Assembly: GCA_016872645.1 (NCBI GenBank)
Contig: VGZH01000037.1
Coordinates: forward strand, 1-52,145
Reading direction: 5' to 3'
Length of the DNA: 52,145 nt
DNA from: Planctomycetota bacterium
GTDB taxonomy: Bacteria; Planctomycetota; Planctomycetia; Planctomycetales; Planctomycetaceae
Shown here in pieces: positions 23,570-32,751 of the stretch (position 1 is its first letter; every line of letters begins with the position of its first letter). The position numbers and the translations under genes were made by a program. Below the pieces are notes generated by a model that was not told where the DNA came from, did no database searches, and saw only the letters and a list, made by a program, of their open reading frames with translations.

Positions 23570-25564
23570 ATGCGTCGCGGTTTTCAGGTTTGCGCGTGTT
23601 TGGCTCTGGTGCTGTCGAGTCCACCGGCATGGGCTGCGGACGCCTCTGGCAAAGATCGCCTGGGGCGAGTCGTCTCTGACGCCGCACTCACCGATTATCG
23701 AGGTGCGAGCGTGTCGATGGCAGACGTGAAGGAGAAGCCGATCGTCGTATTGGCATTTCTCGGAACCGAATGCCCGCTGGCGAAGCTGGCAGTGACGAAG
23801 CTCAATCTGCTGGCAAAAGACTTTGAGCCGCGCGGCGTCGTGGTTCTGGGCATCAACTCGAATCGGCAGGACTCGCTCGCCGATCTCGCCGCGCAGGCCA
23901 AAAAGCAGGACGTTGCGTTTCGGCTGTGGAAAGATGCTGGCAACAAATTGGCGGATGCTGTTGGAGCGGTTCGCACTCCGGAAGTTGTGGTTCTCGATCA
24001 GCAGCGAGCGATCCGCTACGTCGGCCGCATCGACGATCAAGACGGCATCGGTTATCGCCGCGAGACAGCGAACCGGCAAGATCTAAAAGCGGCGATTGAA
24101 GAGCTTCTCGCCGGGAAGCCGGTCAGCGTGGCGACCACCGAAGTCGAAGGTTGCTTCATCGGTAAGGTCCGCGAAGCGAAACGCGGAGCCGAGGTGACGT
24201 ACTCGAAGCAAGTGGCTCCGATCTTGCAGAACCGCTGCATGAATTGTCATCGACAGGGACAGGTCGCCCCGTTCGCGATGACCAGCTACGACGAAGTTGT
24301 CGGTTGGGCCGAAACGATCGCCGAGGTCGTGCAAGACAACCGGATGCCGCCGTGGCACGCGAATCCTGATCACGGCAAGTTCGCGAATGCTCGCAATTTG
24401 CCGGATCACGAGAAGCGAGTGCTGCTCGAATGGGTTCAAGCCGGTGCTCCGGAAGGTGATCGCATTGACCTGCCGCCGGTGAGATCTTTTACCGACGGTT
24501 GGCAGTTGCCGCGCGAACCGGACTTGATCGTCAACATGCGAGATAAGCCGTTCAATGTCCCTGCGTCGGGCACGGTGCGCTATCAGTATTTTTCCGTGGA
24601 CCCCAAGTTAACCGAAGATAAGTGGGTCACGGCCGCCGAGATTCAACCGGGCGAACGTTCGGTGGTGCATCACGTTTTGGTCTTTGCGAAGACTGACGCT
24701 GAATTGCGAAAGTTCGACGGTGAAGGTGCGTTTCTCGCGGCCTACGTTCCCGGGTTCCTCCCGCAGCAATACCCGACTGGCATGGCAAAGCTCGTCCCGG
24801 CCGGGGCGAAGTTAATCTTTCAAGTTCACTACACGCCCAACGGAAGAGCGATGAAGGACGTCAGCCGCATCGGTCTGCTCTTTGCTGACGAGGAATCGAT
24901 CACGCATGCAGTGATCACCAGTGAAGCTCGCAAGTCGGGTGGCTTGATTATTCCGCCGAACGCCAACAATTCGCGTCATGAAGCGAATTCTCCGAAGTCT
25001 CCGGTCGATGTGCAACTGCTGAATTTGATGCCGCACATGCACGTTCGAGGCAAGTCGTTCCGTTACGAATTGCAAACAGCCGACGGACGCAAAGAGACGG
25101 TGCTCGACGTGCCGCGCTACGATTTCAACTGGCAGACGTCGTATCAGCTCGCCGAGCCGATGCTGGTCCCGGCGGCCAGTTCGATGCATGTTGTCGCGCA
25201 TTACGACAACTCGGAAAACAACCTGAACAACCCGAATCCTAAAGCGACCGTCCGCTGGGGCGAGCAGACTTGGAACGAGATGCTGATCGGCTACTTCGAC
25301 GTTGCCATCCCGCGAGAGGCATTCGACGCGAGTCGCAAAACGGCGGCCGGAACGAAACCGAAAGCCCCCGGCACTAACTTGCCGCCGGCGCTTCTCAAGC
25401 AAATCGTGGAACAACTTGAGCAACTCGATGTGAATAAGGACGGGATCCTCACGGCGAGCGAAGTTCCGGCCAGGTTGATGCCGATCTTCAAGCGGCTCGA
25501 CGTTGACGGCGATGAAAAACTGACCGTCGAAGAAGTTCAGAAGGCGATTGAAAAGAAGCAATGA
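23570..25564 (+). CDS. Secreted redoxin - cytochrome c - copper monooxygenase-like - EF-hand fusion
   Basis: A 664-residue multidomain protein with a signal peptide (about 1-23). Residues 30-180 are a redoxin/thioredoxin-like domain with Cys68 in GTECPLAK. A single c-type heme motif CMNCH (223-227, preceded by NR) sits in a cytochrome-like segment. The centre and C-terminal half resemble the copper type II ascorbate-dependent monooxygenase fold (PHM-like), with candidate ligands in VVHHVLVF (His367, His368), QVHYTP (around 420) and MPHMHVRG (His489, His491). Two EF-hand loops follow, DVNKDGILTASE (about 620-631) and DVDGDEKLTVEE (about 644-655). The architecture suggests a periplasmic redox enzyme, but the substrate is unknown. 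AGGAGG precedes the start, and an oxidoreductase gene follows after 9 bases. Confidence 0.85.
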   Translation: MRRGFQVCACLALVLSSPPAWAADASGKDRLGRVVSDAALTDYRGASVSMADVKEKPIVVLAFLGTECPLAKLAVTKLNLLAKDFEPRGVVVLGINSNRQDSLADLAAQAKKQDVAFRLWKDAGNKLADAVGAVRTPEVVVLDQQRAIRYVGRIDDQDGIGYRRETANRQDLKAAIEELLAGKPVSVATTEVEGCFIGKVREAKRGAEVTYSKQVAPILQNRCMNCHRQGQVAPFAMTSYDEVVGWAETIAEVVQDNRMPPWHANPDHGKFANARNLPDHEKRVLLEWVQAGAPEGDRIDLPPVRSFTDGWQLPREPDLIVNMRDKPFNVPASGTVRYQYFSVDPKLTEDKWVTAAEIQPGERSVVHHVLVFAKTDAELRKFDGEGAFLAAYVPGFLPQQYPTGMAKLVPAGAKLIFQVHYTPNGRAMKDVSRIGLLFADEESITHAVITSEARKSGGLIIPPNANNSRHEANSPKSPVDVQLLNLMPHMHVRGKSFRYELQTADGRKETVLDVPRYDFNWQTSYQLAEPMLVPAASSMHVVAHYDNSENNLNNPNPKATVRWGEQTWNEMLIGYFDVAIPREAFDASRKTAAGTKPKAPGTNLPPALLKQIVEQLEQLDVNKDGILTASEVPARLMPIFKRLDVDGDEKLTVEEVQKAIEKKQ

Positions 25565-25573
25565 CCCGCTGCC

Positions 25574-26605
25574 ATGACGGACTCACCGGCACCTCTGCGT
25601 TTTGCGATCCTGGGCTGCGGCCGGATGGGGCGGATGCACATCGAACGGCTGGAGACGGACGGTCGAGGCCGAGCCGTCGCGCTGTTCGACACACAGCCTG
25701 ATGCGGTCGAATCGCTACGGAGCGAACTTGCTCCCGATGCTCGCGTCTTCACGAACATCGAGGATTTGCTGAATCGTGCCGACGCCGACGCCGCGATCAT
25801 CGGCACGCCGACGGCGCTGCACTTCGATCACATTCGCGCTTGCCGAGCACGCGGCTGGCACGTGCTCAGCGAAAAGCCGCTGGCCGATCGGCGCGAGCAT
25901 TTGCTGACGCTGATCGACGAGTCGCGCCGCGGAACGATCTTGTCGGTGGCCTACCAGCGGCGGACCTGGCCGGTCTATCGCGTGCTGCGAGACGAAATCC
26001 AATCCGGACGCTGGGGCGCAGTACGAGCCGTCACGTCGATCAACTCGGAACGCTGGCAACAAACGATTGGCGGAACGTGGCGTGACGACCCGGCCATCAA
26101 TCTGGGGGGGTTCATTGGCGATGCCGGCAGCCACAAAATTGACCTCGTGTTCTTTCTGACGGGCCTGAAGCCGCTCGATGTGTTCGCGAGGAATCAGACC
26201 TGTGGCAGCCGAGTCGAAATCGTTTCGTCCCTCTCCGCGCGTCTCGAACGAGACGTGCTGCTGACGATGCACTTCACCGGCCACACGCAAACATTTCGCG
26301 AGGACTTTCATGTTCACTGCGAGCACGCCGACCTGCTGGTGCGCGACTGGCAAATCTGGCTCGGCCGCAACAACACGCTCGAACCGCTGAAGGTCGCCGA
26401 TCCGGAGATGCAAGCCGCGATGGGAGTCAGTCCACTATCGCATCCTGAGCTGGACCGGCTCGGCAATCCAATTAGCGCGTTCCTCGATCAACTTCTGCTC
26501 GGCGCGCCGCCGGTTGCTCCGCCGGATTGTGCTCTGCCGGTGTTCGACTTCACGCAAGCGGCCCTGCGATCGGGACGGAGTGGACGACCTGAATCGGTCG
26601 CCTGA
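25574..26605 (+). CDS. Gfo/Idh/MocA family oxidoreductase
   Basis: A 343-residue cytoplasmic NAD(P)-dependent dehydrogenase. The Rossmann motif is GCGRMGRMH (residues 14-22), the IGTPTALHFDH strand follows, and the family-typical EKP lysine motif is in SEKPLAD. The C-terminal alpha/beta domain binds the sugar or inositol substrate, which cannot be read from sequence. It has no export signal, in contrast to the Tat-type family member at 44260-45606. It starts 9 bases after the fusion gene and is probably co-transcribed with it. Confidence 0.9.
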   Translation: MTDSPAPLRFAILGCGRMGRMHIERLETDGRGRAVALFDTQPDAVESLRSELAPDARVFTNIEDLLNRADADAAIIGTPTALHFDHIRACRARGWHVLSEKPLADRREHLLTLIDESRRGTILSVAYQRRTWPVYRVLRDEIQSGRWGAVRAVTSINSERWQQTIGGTWRDDPAINLGGFIGDAGSHKIDLVFFLTGLKPLDVFARNQTCGSRVEIVSSLSARLERDVLLTMHFTGHTQTFREDFHVHCEHADLLVRDWQIWLGRNNTLEPLKVADPEMQAAMGVSPLSHPELDRLGNPISAFLDQLLLGAPPVAPPDCALPVFDFTQAALRSGRSGRPESVA

Positions 26606-26653
26606 CGTGGGGCAGTTGTCGAATCTGCCGGTCAAACTCTTTTGCCATCCGGG

Positions 26654-26668
26654 CAGGTTGAAAACCTG
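26654..26668. repeat. Small hairpin CAGGTT-GAA-AACCTG between convergent genes
   Basis: A 6-bp perfect stem with a 3-base loop lies in the 77-bp gap between the oxidoreductase and cstA stops, within GGGCAGGTTGAAAACCTG, a string that looks like part of a repeat element. It may help end transcription; there is no T-tract. Confidence 0.4.
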
Positions 26669-26682
26669 TATCACAACAGACA

Positions 26683-28452
26683 TCACGCCGGCATGGCCGA
26701 GGCTTCGCCCGTTTGTGGCGGCGTGGAATGTCGTCCGCCGGTCAGCACGGCAATCGCTTCGACCAGCATCAACGCGGCCAGCCCTAGCAGCACGACGCCG
26801 ATCCACGGCACGACCTCATTGGGTGCTGTGAACGAGCCGGCCTTGTCGAAGAACTTCGGCCACGTCATCGAGATCAACGCCCAGGTGCTCATCACATACA
26901 TCAACACGGTCGGGATGCCAGTGACGAACCAGACCCAGCGTTCACTGCGAGTCCGCCACAGCCAGACCGTCACGCCCAGCAGCGTCAGCGCGGCGAGCAA
27001 TTGGTTGCTCGCGCCGAAGAGATTCCAGAAGGCTTGCCAGATCGGAGGCAGTGCTTTGCCGTTCTCATCGACGCCTGGTTGCAGCAAGAAGAACAACGGT
27101 GCGCCGGCTGTGAGTGCGGTTCCCAGCCAGCGGCCGAAGCGGTTATGCCAGCCGGTCAGTTCCTGGATGATGTATCGTCCCAGCCTCGTGCAAACATCAA
27201 GCGTGTCGTAGATGAACGTTGTGAACGCCATCAACGCGAACGACACCCCCAGCTTCGGAGAAATGCCGAGCACTTCCAAGAAGTTGCCGATGCCGAGGGC
27301 GTAAATCAGATTCGGCTTCGGAGCCAGTTTGCCCTCGGCGTTGAGCAGCACAGGCGCGTCCTTCGCCAGCATCATCACGCAGCAGAGCGACACGATCGCG
27401 ACCATTCCTTCCAGTAACATCGCTCCGTAACCGATGGTCTTCGCATCCGTTTCCTTGGCGAGCTGTTTCGACGTCGTCCCCGAGCAAATCAGCGAATGGA
27501 ACCCGCTGCACGCTCCACAGGCGATTGTGATGAACAGCATCGGGACCATGCTTTGGCCGTTTAAACCGGTGAGGCCATTGAAGGCGGGATATTGAATCTG
27601 CTCACCACCGAGCATCAGCCCCAACGCTCCGCCCGCCAACGCGACGTACAGGAAGTAACCGCCGAGATGGCCTCGAGGTTGCAACAGCATCCAGACGGGA
27701 ACGACACCGGCGATCAGACAGTAGACCAACAGCAGCACGTCCCAAACTCGGCGGGCATTGTCTGGCGTTGAACCCATGACGGACTGCAAATCGAATGGCA
27801 GCAGTTGTCCGGCCCAAATCGAGACTCCCACGAGCGGCAAAAAAATCACCGTCGCCATGTTGAGCGACAGCTTCGTGTACCGCAGCAGCAGACCCATGAC
27901 GATCGGCAGTACGAGGTACATCAGCGACGACGTCGCGATGCCGCCGCCGGTCACGACCTCGCCGTTCTCCAATTCTTGTCGGCCGATGAATGCCGAGGCG
28001 GTCAGATCCGTGAACGCGACGATGATGTAGACCAGCGCGATCCAGACGAAGCTCAGGAACAGAATGTACGACCGGCGAGTCATGTGGTCGCGAACGACCT
28101 CGGCGATCGACCGGGCCTTGTGACGGATCGACGCCGTCAGCGAGGTCAGGTCATGCACGCCGCCAATAAAGATGCAGCCGATCAGAATCCAGATCAGCGC
28201 GGGCATCCAGCCAAACCAAACTCCCGCCAGGATCGGCCCGACGATTGGCCCGGCCGCTGCAATTGCCGAGAAATGTTGGCTCAGCAGGAATTTTGGTTCG
28301 ATCGGCTCGAAGTCCACGCCGTCGTTGAGTTCGACCGCCGGTGTCGGTTTGTGCGGATCGAGTCGCAGCAGCCGGGCGAGGAATCGGCCGTAAGTGACGT
28401 AGGCAATCGCCAGCACGATGGCGGAAAGCAGCACAACAGGCAACAGGCTCAT
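26683..28452 (-). CDS. cstA: Carbon starvation protein CstA
   Basis: A 589-residue polytopic protein of the CstA family, shorter than the roughly 700 residues of E. coli CstA. Family stretches visible include YGRFLARLLRLD, FEPIEPKFLLSQHFSAIAAA, GPIVGPILAG, GWMPALIWIL and TSLTASIRHKARSIAEV. These proteins import pyruvate and peptides under carbon limitation. About sixteen hydrophobic segments are visible. The ATG is preceded by AAAGGTGAG. The gene stands alone between convergent and leftward neighbours. Together with actP nearby it suggests use of small organic acids. Confidence 0.95.
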   Translation of the reverse strand: MSLLPVVLLSAIVLAIAYVTYGRFLARLLRLDPHKPTPAVELNDGVDFEPIEPKFLLSQHFSAIAAAGPIVGPILAGVWFGWMPALIWILIGCIFIGGVHDLTSLTASIRHKARSIAEVVRDHMTRRSYILFLSFVWIALVYIIVAFTDLTASAFIGRQELENGEVVTGGGIATSSLMYLVLPIVMGLLLRYTKLSLNMATVIFLPLVGVSIWAGQLLPFDLQSVMGSTPDNARRVWDVLLLVYCLIAGVVPVWMLLQPRGHLGGYFLYVALAGGALGLMLGGEQIQYPAFNGLTGLNGQSMVPMLFITIACGACSGFHSLICSGTTSKQLAKETDAKTIGYGAMLLEGMVAIVSLCCVMMLAKDAPVLLNAEGKLAPKPNLIYALGIGNFLEVLGISPKLGVSFALMAFTTFIYDTLDVCTRLGRYIIQELTGWHNRFGRWLGTALTAGAPLFFLLQPGVDENGKALPPIWQAFWNLFGASNQLLAALTLLGVTVWLWRTRSERWVWFVTGIPTVLMYVMSTWALISMTWPKFFDKAGSFTAPNEVVPWIGVVLLGLAALMLVEAIAVLTGGRHSTPPQTGEASAMPA

Positions 28453-28589
28453 GGCTCACCTTTCGAAGGGCGACGGGATCGCGCGGCTATGATCCTGTCG
28501 AATTCCGTTGATGTCGAGCCAGACCGTCGTAGGTAGGGGGCTCCTTCCCGCTCCGAACGGGTCAGAGGCCGCATCCGACTTCACAGCCA

Positions 28590-31187
28590 TCACAGCGTGT
28601 CGAGCGCCGTCAGCACCGAATCCGGGAATGTAAACGACTCGTCAATTTCGGCTTCTTCCGGGATCGAGTCGTCTCCTTCATTGCCAGCGAGCACATCGAC
28701 ACTCCCTTGACCGTTGAGTGTGTCGTCGCCGTCCCCCCCAAGCATTGAGTCGATGCCAGCGCCACCCAGCATTAAATCGTTGCCGTCGCCGCCAAGCATC
28801 GCGTCGTTGCCAGCTCCACCGTTGAGTGTGTCGTTGCCGTCCTCGCCGCCGAGCAGGTCATTGCCGAGTCCGCCGAGCACGGTGTCGTCGCCGTTGCCTC
28901 CGTTTGCGGTATCGTCGTTGTCGCCGCCGTCAAGGTAGTCATTGCCGTCACGGCCAAAGAGCTTGTCGTTACCCGCCAGTCCGATCAGCGTATCGTCGCT
29001 CTCGCCCCCGTCGATGGAGTCGTTGCCGTTGCCGCCGTTGATCGAATCGCTGCCGACTCCGCCACGCAACGAGTCATTTCCGTTCGCGCCGCTGATCGTA
29101 TCGGCTCCGTCGCTGCCGGAGATCGTGTCATTGCCGTCACCACCATCGAGGTTGTCGTTGGCGTTGCCGCCGTCGATCGTGTCATTGCCGGCTCCGCCCT
29201 GGACAACATCGTCGCCGTCACCACCGGTGATATTGTCGTTGCCAGTTTCCCCTTTGAGAGTGTCATTGCCGCCGTCGCCCAACAGGATGTCGTTGCCGCC
29301 GCCGCCGAGGATCGAGTCATTTCCGTTGCCACCCAACAGCGAATCGATTGCTCCCGTGCCGGTGAGAACGTCATTGCCCTCGCCGCCGTTAAGAAGCAGT
29401 CGCACACCACCTATCGCCGAGCCGCTGCCGTTGAGCACATCATTGCCCGCTTCGCCATTGATCTCGATGAACACCGGGCTCACGGAATCCAGCGCTCCGA
29501 TTGTGACCGTGTCGTTGCCATTCCCGCCGTTGATGATGACATGCGACACATTCGGAGCCACCGTGATCGAGTTCGCTCCGACCGCGACTTTGACAAAGCC
29601 GCCGGACTGCGTGATCGAAATCGAGTCGGCCCCGTTTGTGCCTGCGAGCACGAGTTTGTCCGATCCGCCGCCGCTGCCATTACCGGCCGTGTCGGTCCCG
29701 TCATTTGGATCGAAGACGATTGAGTTTGAACCGGTCCCGCCGTTGTTGCTGTCGTTGCCCCTTTGCCCATTGAGTGTGTCATTTCCGTTGCCCCCTTCGA
29801 GCGTGTCATTGCCATTGCCGCCGAAGAAGTTGTCGTTGCCGTCCCCGCCGACGAGCGAATCGTTGCCCGCCTCTCCGTTGATGAGGTCATCGCCGGTTGT
29901 CAGCCCCAGTGAATCATCGCCAAAAATCTTGTCATTGCCGTCGCCTCCGCGCGTCGTGTCGTTTCCGTTGCCTCCTTGAATCGTATCGTTGCCCGCTTCG
30001 CCGGAGATCAAATCGTCGCCATCACCTCCGAGTAACTCATCATTGCCGATGCCGCCGCCGATCGTGTCGTCTCCCGCTCCGCCGTCGGCTGTGTCGTTCC
30101 CGTCGCCGGCCGCGAGCGTATCGTTGCCGCTCCCGGTTCCCGCGGAGTCATCGCCGAACATTTTGTCGTCCTGCGTTCCTCCATCGACGGAATCGTTGTC
30201 GGCTCCTCCTTCGAGTGTGTCGTTGCCCGTTTGGCCGTTGACGGTGTCATTGCCCGCTTCGCCAAGACCGATGTCGTTGCCCGCTCCACCAAAAAGCGTG
30301 TCGTTGCCGTCACCGCCACGCAGCGAATCGTTGTCGAGACCGCCATTCAAATTGTCGTTGCCATCGCCACCGTTGAGCGTGTCGTTGCCAGAACCGCCGT
30401 CGAGCACATCGTTGCCGGTGCCGCCATTCGCATCGCCATTCAACACGTCGTTGCCATTGTTGCCGTAAATCGAATCATCCCCGTCCTCACCGTTGAGGCT
30501 ATCGGTTCCATCGCCGCCGAGCACCGAATCATTGCCGAGTCCGGCATTGACCGTGTCCGCTCCATTGCCGCCATTGATCGTGTCGTTGCCGTCGCCGCCG
30601 TTGATACGGTCGTTGCCGTCATTGCCAAACAGCGAATCTCCCGCCGCGCCACCCGTGATCGTGTCCGCTCCGTTGCCACCATTCAGAGTGCTCGCGAGCG
30701 TTCCGCTGCCGAGGATTGTGTCGTTGCCATCGCCGCCGCTGACTTCAATCGAAGTGAGATTCGAGAAGGTGCTGTCCACGCCGCTCAGGTCGAGCGTGTT
30801 ATTTCCATCGCTGCCGGTGACGATCAGCGTCAGCACTTGAGCCGGAGTGATTGTTGGCAATGAAAGTAGCGGTGAACCATTCGCCAATACTTGAACATTG
30901 CTGGTCGCTGGATCCACTCCAATCGTGACGTTGTCCGCAGAAGTCATCGAGATATTCAATTCACCGGTCGCTTCGATGAACAACGCGAAGGCCGATGGGA
31001 CGGTCCGCTGCTCCAACGATTGAAGCATGCTGTCGAGCGAAGTGCTCGACTGTCGTCGCAATGGCGAACTCGAAAACGCTGCACTGTTGTGTCTGCGACG
31101 AACTTGTCGGCGACTCGGACGGCTTCCTGCCGAATTCAAAGACCATGCTCCGATACTCAGATGACTCAACCAAGATGCAACACGCAT
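28590..31187 (-). CDS. Giant RTX-type calcium-binding repeat protein with LEPR-XLL-like motif
   Basis: An 865-residue protein made largely of glycine/aspartate nonapeptides of type GGxGxDxLx. I count about 60, from roughly residue 145 to the C-terminus, interrupted near residues 480-590 by a beta-rich, non-RTX spacer. Each pair of repeats forms a calcium-binding parallel beta-roll. The N-terminus is basic and contains [13 protein letters not shown], a variant of the planctomycete LEPR-XLL motif that marks exported surface proteins. I chose the ATG at 31187, which has GAGGA nine bases upstream; an in-frame TTG at 31238 also exists. No type I secretion genes are in the window, and the C-terminus lacks a clear type I signal. 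Confidence 0.88.
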   Translation of the reverse strand: MRVASWLSHLSIGAWSLNSAGSRPSRRQVRRRHNSAAFSSSPLRRQSSTSLDSMLQSLEQRTVPSAFALFIEATGELNISMTSADNVTIGVDPATSNVQVLANGSPLLSLPTITPAQVLTLIVTGSDGNNTLDLSGVDSTFSNLTSIEVSGGDGNDTILGSGTLASTLNGGNGADTITGGAAGDSLFGNDGNDRINGGDGNDTINGGNGADTVNAGLGNDSVLGGDGTDSLNGEDGDDSIYGNNGNDVLNGDANGGTGNDVLDGGSGNDTLNGGDGNDNLNGGLDNDSLRGGDGNDTLFGGAGNDIGLGEAGNDTVNGQTGNDTLEGGADNDSVDGGTQDDKMFGDDSAGTGSGNDTLAAGDGNDTADGGAGDDTIGGGIGNDELLGGDGDDLISGEAGNDTIQGGNGNDTTRGGDGNDKIFGDDSLGLTTGDDLINGEAGNDSLVGGDGNDNFFGGNGNDTLEGGNGNDTLNGQRGNDSNNGGTGSNSIVFDPNDGTDTAGNGSGGGSDKLVLAGTNGADSISITQSGGFVKVAVGANSITVAPNVSHVIINGGNGNDTVTIGALDSVSPVFIEINGEAGNDVLNGSGSAIGGVRLLLNGGEGNDVLTGTGAIDSLLGGNGNDSILGGGGNDILLGDGGNDTLKGETGNDNITGGDGDDVVQGGAGNDTIDGGNANDNLDGGDGNDTISGSDGADTISGANGNDSLRGGVGSDSINGGNGNDSIDGGESDDTLIGLAGNDKLFGRDGNDYLDGGDNDDTANGGNGDDTVLGGLGNDLLGGEDGNDTLNGGAGNDAMLGGDGNDLMLGGAGIDSMLGGDGDDTLNGQGSVDVLAGNEGDDSIPEEAEIDESFTFPDSVLTALDTL

Positions 31188-31496
31188 GGCACACAGTCCT
31201 CGCAAGAGTTGGCCGAAAGGCCGGAAGAAGGAGGTCAAACGCTGTGGCCCGCGTTATCCAAGGTCTTCGACGACTCAATCTCAAAGCAATCGCGATTGTC
31301 CGGGTGGCTTGGCCCGCCGGCCCCGTGTCAGCCTTCCTTGGATGACCTGTAGTTCGTGTCTCCCATCTGGACCATCGCTCGTGTGGATCGAGCGGCAACA
31401 TGCTGCAAGCCACTCGAACCGCTGTCAACGGGGCTTGCAACATCGTTGCGAAAATCTTTTCAAAGAATTCAATCGCGAAAAAATGAGATGAAGGAA
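31188..31496. other. Intergenic region upstream of the RTX gene
   Basis: About 300 bases separate the leftward gene at 31497 from the RTX start. I see no protein-like frame or strong hairpin. The AT-rich stretch around 31453-31495 is the most promoter-like part for the RTX gene, but no clear boxes are visible. Confidence 0.4.
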
Positions 31497-31967
31497 TCAG
31501 ACAATGTTCATCCATTCCAGCTCGCCTGGCGGGTCGTCCGAATCAATCTCCCATTTGAGACTGGCAGTGATTTTCTCCAGCAGGGTCTGCAGCGTGTCGA
31601 GTTCCAAGTCCGCTCCCTGGTACAGCACGAGCACCGTGAAGTTGGCTGCGATGATCGCTCGCAGGAAGGCGCTGCTGATCAGATCATGGCAGACGAAGTC
31701 GAGTTCGCAGGCGATCGTCGGCAGTTCGTTCAGCCGTTCGTCGCCAGAATAGACGTCGATTTCGGTGTATTCTTCGCGGAAGGCGTCGAGGGCCGATTCG
31801 ATGACACGCTGCGGTTCGGGACGGTCCAACAGCAAAGTCACAGACCAGAAACACGTGTCCGGGCTATGCACGGTCAGGGTGATTTCTTCCGGCGTGGACT
31901 GTTCGTGCAGAATCCAATCGTCGGGGTATTCGAAGCGAATTCCGTGGCCTTCAAAGACGCTGTCCAT
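31497..31967 (-). CDS. Small conserved-looking hypothetical protein
   Basis: About 156 residues. I chose the ATG at 31967 because ACGGA lies 6 bases upstream; further in-frame ATGs at 31973 and 32048 are less likely. The N-terminus (FEGHGIRFEYPDDWILHEQ) has the F-x-YP-x-x-W pattern typical of DcrB/PsbP-like lipoprotein domains, but no signal or lipobox is present. The centre alternates strands and helices, and the end is acidic. The fold guess is weak and the function is unknown. It is transcribed divergently from the ATL-like gene at 32158. Confidence 0.6.
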   Translation of the reverse strand: MDSVFEGHGIRFEYPDDWILHEQSTPEEITLTVHSPDTCFWSVTLLLDRPEPQRVIESALDAFREEYTEIDVYSGDERLNELPTIACELDFVCHDLISSAFLRAIIAANFTVLVLYQGADLELDTLQTLLEKITASLKWEIDSDDPPGELEWMNIV

Positions 31968-32157
31968 GAGCATTCCGTGGGTCTTGATCCCTCGTGGGGG
32001 TTCGATTAAGGTCGACTGCGTTGGGTTCGGAATTGGATGGCGAACGCACATCAAACTCAAGGCCCTCGGTCGCGGAGGCACGTCAGGAAACTGAACCTGA
32101 TCGGCGCGGTGACTCGGCAGGGCTTCTTTGTTGGCTCATTGCGAAAGGGAGCAAGAC

Positions 32158-32529
32158 ATGGCATCGACTCGTGCGGAAGAAGTGGCAGAACTGTTATGGG
32201 AATTAAAGCGAGCCGCAAAGGTCGCCAAGTACAGTGTGATCGCGAAGAAAGCCGGCTTTAGCGCAGGAGCAAATGGCAAGGCGATGGACACTTGTCTCAA
32301 GACCGTTCGCCGAGACTGGCCGCACCTGCAGTGGTGGCGAGCCGTCGCTGACACGGCTCTGGTCGTCAAAGATTCCGAACAAGCAAAGAAGCTGGCGGAG
32401 GCGGGCATCGGCTTGAAGGCTGGCAAAGATGATACGATGGCACTGGCTGCTCCGGACGATGTTCTGATGGAATGGCCAGAAGATCCGGCCCCGGCAGAAT
32501 TGGCAGAGCCGGCTGCTGCCGCAAAGTAG
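32158..32529 (+). CDS. Small winged-helix-like protein, possibly alkyltransferase-like (ATL)
   Basis: A 123-residue protein with a good ribosome site (AAAGGGAG) before the ATG. Residues 23-63 (YSVIAKKAGFSAGANGKAMD, then PHLQWWRAV) resemble the DNA-binding half of O6-alkylguanine transferases and ATL proteins, in the helix pattern TYxxIAxxAGxxxxxxAVG and the WRVV-like end. The reactive Cys in the PCHRV motif is absent (QWWRAV here), as in ATL proteins that flag alkylated bases for repair. The similarity is partial, so it may just be another winged-helix protein. An alanine/proline/glutamate-rich tail follows. A strong terminator lies 29 bases after the stop. Confidence 0.5.
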   Translation: MASTRAEEVAELLWELKRAAKVAKYSVIAKKAGFSAGANGKAMDTCLKTVRRDWPHLQWWRAVADTALVVKDSEQAKKLAEAGIGLKAGKDDTMALAAPDDVLMEWPEDPAPAELAEPAAAAK

Positions 32530-32557
32530 TTTGCGAAGTCAGCGATACGAACGCGAA

Positions 32558-32587
32558 GAGGCCCGACAAATGTCGGGCCTCTTTGTT
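32558..32587 (+). terminator. Rho-independent terminator after the ATL-like gene
   Basis: GAGGCCCGACA pairs perfectly with TGTCGGGCCTC across a 2-base centre, followed by TTTGTT. The stem is 11 bp and GC-rich, and the T-run is short but adequate. Confidence 0.85.
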
Positions 32588-32751
32588 GACAGCCATTGGA
32601 TGCGCGAAAGCAGCCGCCTCGCTCCCGCGAAGCAGAACCAACTCCACCGTCTCACGAATTAACTGGCGATTTATTTTGTCAGTGAAGAGACCGATCGACT
32701 CATGGAAGATGTAAGACCGAAGCTTCGCCTCGTGCGGCCAACAGACGACGT

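Noticed and set aside
28942-29979. Plus-strand frame of proline/serine repeats opposite the RTX gene
   Set aside because: It is the mirror image of the RTX nonapeptide DNA, so its repetition is an artefact.
28590-31187. Possible CRISPR or tandem repeat array
   Set aside because: The repeats are in-frame 27-bp codon patterns for RTX nonapeptides, with no uniform spacers.
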